Assembly (NCBI GenBank): GCA_025450095.1
Contig: JANWID010000060.1
Coordinates: 1 to 26,681 of the forward strand
Direction of reading: 5' to 3'
Origin: Bacteroidia bacterium
GTDB lineage: Bacteria; Bacteroidota; Bacteroidia; AKYH767-A; OLB10
Length of the DNA: 26,681 bases
Below, in pieces: positions 22,834 through 26,681 of the stretch (position 1 is the first letter of the stretch; each line of letters starts with the position of its first letter). The position numbers and the translations under genes are program-made. The notes beneath the pieces were generated by a model, which did not search any database, was not told the DNA's origin, and saw nothing but the letters and a program-made list of their open reading frames with translations.

Positions 22834-25800
22834 TTATTGAATTACTGTTATGTTATATGTCATATCAGGAAGATCGATTGCTGCACCAGTTGTATTTCTG
22901 AAAGCGATTTCCACAACGTTTGTTGCTGCAACGCGTGTGTACGCAATCACCATGCCCTGAGTAAGTGCTAATGATGGTGAAACTGTAGCCGTGCCACTGG
23001 TAATAGCATTTGCGACTATGACTTGAATAACATTAGTCGTGTTGGCGGCAATAGAGGCAACATCATTTTGGTGATTCAACCTGATGATTGCATTAAAAGG
23101 AGTTCCGTTGGTACCAATTCTTGCTCTACCATCTACATACAGTGCGTTTCCTAATCCCGTTGTTTTTGTGTATAAAGCATCAGATGTACTGCTACCATTA
23201 TTGAGCGTAAACTGACCAGCCCTTCCCGTGCCGGAAGTAAATACAATAAGTGCCGGAGAAGGATTGCCGGGAAGCACGATATCAAATTCACCGGCTGTAC
23301 CTGCATTTCCATTGTGTGTTGCACGAAATGATCTGCTCAGAGGACTGCTGCTATTTGTTGTTGCTTCTAAGGCTCCATTGACACTGGATGCATTAAAAAT
23401 GTTGAATGATCCCGCCCTGCCGAGACCAAACATTTCACCTTTTATTGAAGAACCTGTTCCGGCATTGGTTGCATATAAAGCATCATCCGTGTTGGATGTA
23501 TTACTACATACAAAATAACCTGCTCTTCCCAATCCATTGGTTGATGAAAATATTGCATTGTTGTTACTGGTCGAATTATTTATTGCGAATTGAGCAGCCC
23601 TGCCTGTTCCCAAAGTGGATACAAATAATCCATTGGAGGAATTGGCAGGATTAGAAAGGTTAATCTGCCCTCCCATTCCGGTTCCAATTGTAGTTACAAA
23701 TAATGCCGTTGATGCATTGCTGAGATTTCCAATCTCGAAATTTCCTGCACTTCCGGAATTGCCAACTGTTTGTCCATAAACTGCAATGCTTCCACCGGTG
23801 CTATGTCCATGTACTGCATAACCGGTACCGTTGCAGAATGAATACAAGGCAGCTTCTGAATTAGCCGGATTGGATATGCTAAAAGATCCTGCACGACCGG
23901 TTCCTGCAGTGGAGCTGGTTAAAGATGCGGAAGAATTGTTGAGATGGGTAATCGTAAAATTTCCTGCCATGCCGCTAAGACCAACAGTTTCACCATATAC
24001 TGCAGTACTTCCACCAATGCTATGTCCATGCAGCGCATTGCCGGTACCGTTACTTAACGCATATAAAGCATCGGCACTATTAGAAGGGTCAGTGATTTCG
24101 AATTTGCCTGCATTACCCAACCCCATCGTAAATGAATAAATTGCATCTGCGGTATTAGTGGAATTGTTGATTCTGAATTCGCCTGCTTTGCCCATTCCAC
24201 CAGTAAATGCTTTTAGGGTTGCATGCGCATTGGATGAATTGGCATTTGTAAAAACGGCTGCACTTCCGGAAGTACCGGAATGATATCCTCTGACTGCCAC
24301 ACCTAATCCATTTGTCTCACCATTTACAGCCACATTAATATTCGTGGTATTATCGATTATAAAGTATCCTGCATTACCAGTTCCTAATGTACTTGCCCTT
24401 AAAACATCTGAAATATTCGTAAAGGAACTGATTTCAAAATTACCTGCTCTACCGTTACCCTGGTTTTTTGCCAGCAGGGCATCCGAAGAATTGATGCCAT
24501 TAAAAACTGTAAAAGAACCACCATGACCTGTTGTTCCTGAATTGAAACCAGCGACAGCATCTCCTCCTCCATTTGTTTCAGCATTTAAAGCCGTTGCTGA
24601 ATTGGAAGGATTGAAAATTTTAAAAATTCCCGCTTGCCCAAATCCGCCGGTATTTAGTCCATAAACAGAAACACCACCACCATTAGTAGTTGCATTCAAA
24701 GCTATTGCGGTGTTTGTTGTATTATCGATTTCAAAATTTCCTGCCTTTCCTGTTCCTTCCGTTCTTGCATGTATAACATCGGAAGCGTTTGCTGCATTTG
24801 TTGATCGAAAATATCCTGCAGGACCTGTACCATTGGTTTCAGCAAATAATGCTTCATAAGGATTTGATGTATTCAGAATTGTATTACGTGAAGCGCCACC
24901 TGCAGTGCCTGTGTTTAAACTATAAAATGCATTTCCGATTCCATTCGTAGAAGTAGTTAATGCAATAGCCGAATTCGCTGCATTGGTGATTTGAAAACTT
25001 CCTGCCTGGGTAGTTCCTGATTGAATAACATCAAGCTTATTATTCGGACCGCCATTTCCGATACCGATATTACCTCCATTATTAAAAAGATTGTTATCGT
25101 CAACCCATGTTGTACCATTCCAATATATAGTGTTACCTGCCGCAGAACCCGGAACTAAAGTACCTGCAGGACCTGCAGGACCTGTTGCTCCAACGGGACC
25201 AGCTGTACCGGTTGCTCCTGTTAATCCGATTGGACCTTGTGCACCGGTTGCTCCTGTTAAACCGATTGGACCCGTTGCACCGGTTGCGCCTATAGGACCT
25301 GCAGGACCTGTTGCTCCTGCACTACCTGTTAATCCAATTGGTCCTTGTGCACCTGGAGCTCCTGTCAAACCTATTGGACCTGTATTACCTGTTAAACCAA
25401 TTGGGCCAGCGGGGCCAGTTGCTCCTGTCAAACCAATTGGTCCCGTTGCACCGGTTGCGCCTATAGGTCCTGCAGGACCAGTTGCTCCTGCACTACCTGT
25501 TAATCCAATTGGGCCAGCGGGGCCAGTTGCTCCTGTCAAACCGATTGGTCCCGTTGCACCGGTTGCGCCTATAGGTCCTGCAGGACCAGTTGCTCCTGTA
25601 TTACCTGTTAAACCGATTGGGCCAGCGGGGCCAGTTGCTCCTGTTAAACCGATTGGTCCCGTTGCACCGGTTGCGCCTATAGGTCCTGCAGGACCAGTGG
25701 CACCTGTATTACCTGTTAATCCAATTGGTCCTTGTGCACCTGGAGCTCCTGTTAAACCGATTGGTCCCGTTGCACCGGTTGCGCCTATAGGTCCTGCAGG

Positions 25801-26421
25801 ACCAGTGGCACCTGTATTACCTGTTAATCCAATTGGTCCTTGTGCACCTGGAGCTCCTGTCAAACCAATTGGCCCCGTTGCACCGGTTGCTCCAGTTAAA
25901 CCGATTGGTCCCGTTGCACCGGTTGCACCTGTTAATCCAATCGGACCTTGAGGACCTGTTGCACCGATGGGACCTGCTGGTCCCGGTATCGCTGGCACAT
26001 TTGCCGTCTCGGCATATAATGCATAAGGTACGCTTAGCATTTGTTGAGTTCCCATATTAACATATGCAACACCTCCGTTAATATCCAATTCTACCTGAGT
26101 GAACTTTGCTCCGGTGCCCCAAAGTATTCCTGAAAAAGTTCCGGTTACCGGTGTGCCCTGCCCGATGTTTACTGAAAATAAACCGAGAGCGTTCGTAGTT
26201 GCACTTTGTGTTTCACGATAAACAATAGTTCCGGCTGCCGTTAAATTATGAATACTGAACCGAAGTGAAATGTTCTGGTTCGCGACGAGGTTACCATTAA
26301 CATCGCGCGCCACTGCCTGGTAAGGAATCGCCTGAGGCCCTTGTGCGCTTACACTCATAGTCGCAGATAAAATGACAAGAAAAAGAATTACTGCCGTGAG
26401 TAAATGAATTGCTTTTTTCAT
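22834..26421 (-). CDS. Collagen-like and solenoid-repeat surface fibre protein (1195 aa)
   Basis: The signal peptide ends near residue 26 ('SVSAQ'). Residues 29-140 are the '[13 protein letters not shown]...[11 protein letters not shown]' domain that opens many Bacteroidota fibre proteins. Residues 147-420 carry 92 glycines in Gly-X-Y register (GPIGLTGAT type), expected to form a collagen triple helix. Residues 440-465 hold '[19 protein letters not shown]', usual at the base of tail-fibre-like stalks. Residues about 470-1110 hold about 19 repeats of 25 residues or an extended 36-37 ('GTGxAGxFxIxNxxNSxxALxAxT'), which look like a beta-solenoid. The last 85 residues form a small strand-rich head ending '[13 protein letters not shown]'. 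There is no T9SS sorting domain. A trimeric surface fibre or adhesin is the best reading. It is the first gene of the - strand unit; its promoter lies at 26490-26520. Confidence 0.88.
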   Translation of the reverse strand: MKKAIHLLTAVILFLVILSATMSVSAQGPQAIPYQAVARDVNGNLVANQNISLRFSIHNLTAAGTIVYRETQSATTNALGLFSVNIGQGTPVTGTFSGILWGTGAKFTQVELDINGGVAYVNMGTQQMLSVPYALYAETANVPAIPGPAGPIGATGPQGPIGLTGATGATGPIGLTGATGATGPIGLTGAPGAQGPIGLTGNTGATGPAGPIGATGATGPIGLTGAPGAQGPIGLTGNTGATGPAGPIGATGATGPIGLTGATGPAGPIGLTGNTGATGPAGPIGATGATGPIGLTGATGPAGPIGLTGSAGATGPAGPIGATGATGPIGLTGATGPAGPIGLTGNTGPIGLTGAPGAQGPIGLTGSAGATGPAGPIGATGATGPIGLTGATGAQGPIGLTGATGTAGPVGATGPAGPAGTLVPGSAAGNTIYWNGTTWVDDNNLFNNGGNIGIGNGGPNNKLDVIQSGTTQAGSFQITNAANSAIALTTSTNGIGNAFYSLNTGTAGGASRNTILNTSNPYEALFAETNGTGPAGYFRSTNAANASDVIHARTEGTGKAGNFEIDNTTNTAIALNATTNGGGVSVYGLNTGGFGQAGIFKIFNPSNSATALNAETNGGGDAVAGFNSGTTGHGGSFTVFNGINSSDALLAKNQGNGRAGNFEISSFTNISDVLRASTLGTGNAGYFIIDNTTNINVAVNGETNGLGVAVRGYHSGTSGSAAVFTNANSSNAHATLKAFTGGMGKAGEFRINNSTNTADAIYSFTMGLGNAGKFEITDPSNSADALYALSNGTGNALHGHSIGGSTAVYGETVGLSGMAGNFTITHLNNSSASLTSSTAGTGRAGSFSISNPANSEAALYSFCNGTGYAVHGHSTGGSIAVYGQTVGNSGSAGNFEIGNLSNASTALFVTTIGTGMGGQINLSNPANSSNGLFVSTLGTGRAAQFAINNSTSNNNAIFSSTNGLGRAGYFVCSNTSNTDDALYATNAGTGSSIKGEMFGLGRAGSFNIFNASSVNGALEATTNSSSPLSRSFRATHNGNAGTAGEFDIVLPGNPSPALIVFTSGTGRAGQFTLNNGSSTSDALYTKTTGLGNALYVDGRARIGTNGTPFNAIIRLNHQNDVASIAANTTNVIQVIVANAITSGTATVSPSLALTQGMVIAYTRVAATNVVEIAFRNTTGAAIDLPDMTYNITVIQ
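25158..25983 (-). repeat. Gly-X-Y coding repeats with a 108-base higher-order unit
   Basis: Nine-base Gly-X-Y codon triplets fill the stretch. The marker GCGCCTATAGG on the + strand recurs at 25286, 25457, 25565, 25673 and 25781, giving intervals of 171, 108, 108 and 108 bases. The 108-base units are almost the same in sequence, including synonymous positions, which indicates recent duplication or gene conversion. This is a likely site of copy-number change. Confidence 0.9.
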
Positions 26422-26489
26422 TTGATTAAGTTTATAGGTTGTTTAGTGTTTAATTTCTGTTGACAGGAAGTTGAATAAATTTTTCGTGG

Positions 26490-26520
26490 CAAAGTTGATG
26501 CGAATACATACACCACTCAA
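26490..26520 (-). promoter_or_regulatory. Candidate promoter of the collagen-like gene
   Basis: On the - strand, TTG (complement of 26518-26520), a 20-base spacer, and CAACTTTG (complement of 26490-26497) fit the Bacteroidota pattern except for C in place of T at the first -7 base. It would leave a leader of about 60 bases before the ATG at 26421. Confidence 0.5.
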
Positions 26521-26550
26521 TACCGCAAATGAGGTAGGGGAAAAGAAGTC

Positions 26551-26681
26551 AGCAGCCATCAGTTGGCAGTTTGCCGGCTCGAGAACGCGGCCGCACAATC
26601 CCGATCGCCTTTGAGGGCATCGGGACGGCAGTAAGCAGTCGGCAGTCAGCTTCCGATAGAGATCGGGACGGCAGTCGTCGC
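26551..26681. repeat. GC-rich intergenic repeats at the window end
   Basis: This part is clearly more GC-rich than the rest. It has a direct repeat ATCGGGACGGCAGT at 26619-26632 and 26662-26675, several GCAGTC and AGCAGTC units, and an inverted repeat CCCGAT (26600-26605) / ATCGGG (26619-26624). No coding frame is seen. It runs off the window edge, so its full extent is unknown. Confidence 0.6.

Noticed and set aside
25091..25951. Long Pro-rich open frame on the + strand (286 codons) across the collagen region
   Set aside because: It is the antisense shadow of Gly-X-Y codons, whose complement yields Pro, Ala and Val codons without stops. It has no start signal and the - strand frame has signal peptide and domains.
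26578..26593. Cloning-vector junction suggested by CTCGAG and GCGGCCGC sites
   Set aside because: The sites are short enough to occur by chance, and the sequence on both sides continues with the same GCAGT-type repeats. A vector search would settle it.

Overview
The window reads as an AT-rich chromosomal segment from a free-living or environmental member of the Bacteroidota. Three observations support this. Seven secreted proteins end in an 'xYPNP...GxYxx...K' region typical of type IX secretion (T9SS) type A sorting domains. Several lipoproteins carry short Bacteroidota-style lipoboxes. The intergenic regions hold TTG-N17-20-TAnnTTT promoters, the form used by the Bacteroidota primary sigma factor, and almost no Shine-Dalgarno sequences. 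No rRNA, tRNA, CRISPR array, transposase, integrase or phage structural gene was seen.

Layout. From about 200 to 21328 there are 23 genes, all on the + strand, mostly small and separated by 20-280 bases. 202-2564 holds small housekeeping-type genes: a YciI-like protein, a membrane protein, a VOC protein and a secreted TPR protein. 2798-7198 holds secreted proteins, led by a T9SS subtilase. 7319-9453 is a tight four-gene run: an M15-type peptidase without a signal peptide, two lipoproteins and a membrane protein. 9605-11763 holds a repeat (propeller-like) T9SS protein and a Cys-rich secreted protein. 11793-13021 holds a TauE/SafE permease and a low-affinity iron permease-type protein. 13303-15066 is a VanW domain joined to a glycosyltransferase-like domain. 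15130-16473 holds a lipoprotein and two small membrane proteins. 16575-21328 holds three paralogous secreted T9SS proteins, each followed by an unrelated small gene. 21454-26421 is a divergent two-gene unit on the - strand: a 1195-residue collagen-like fibre protein and a 444-residue T9SS protein.

Two families of palindromic non-coding repeats punctuate the intergenic regions: a TACGAAT/ATTCGTA element (two copies) and a CTCTGTGT/ACACAGAG element (three copies). Both lie directly behind stop codons or between transcription units. One TACGAAT copy exactly fills the space between the two convergent gene blocks, so it may serve as a two-way terminator.

Taken together, the window is dominated by cell-surface and secreted cargo: protease, adhesin-like repeats, jelly-roll-like paralogs and a collagen-like fibre. 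None of the T9SS machinery itself is here. The most unusual items are the VanW-glycosyltransferase fusion with an internal Cys cluster, the M15 peptidase/lipoprotein run, and the collagen gene with a homogenised 108-bp repeat followed by about 19 solenoid-like repeats. All functional statements are read from sequence without a database search.
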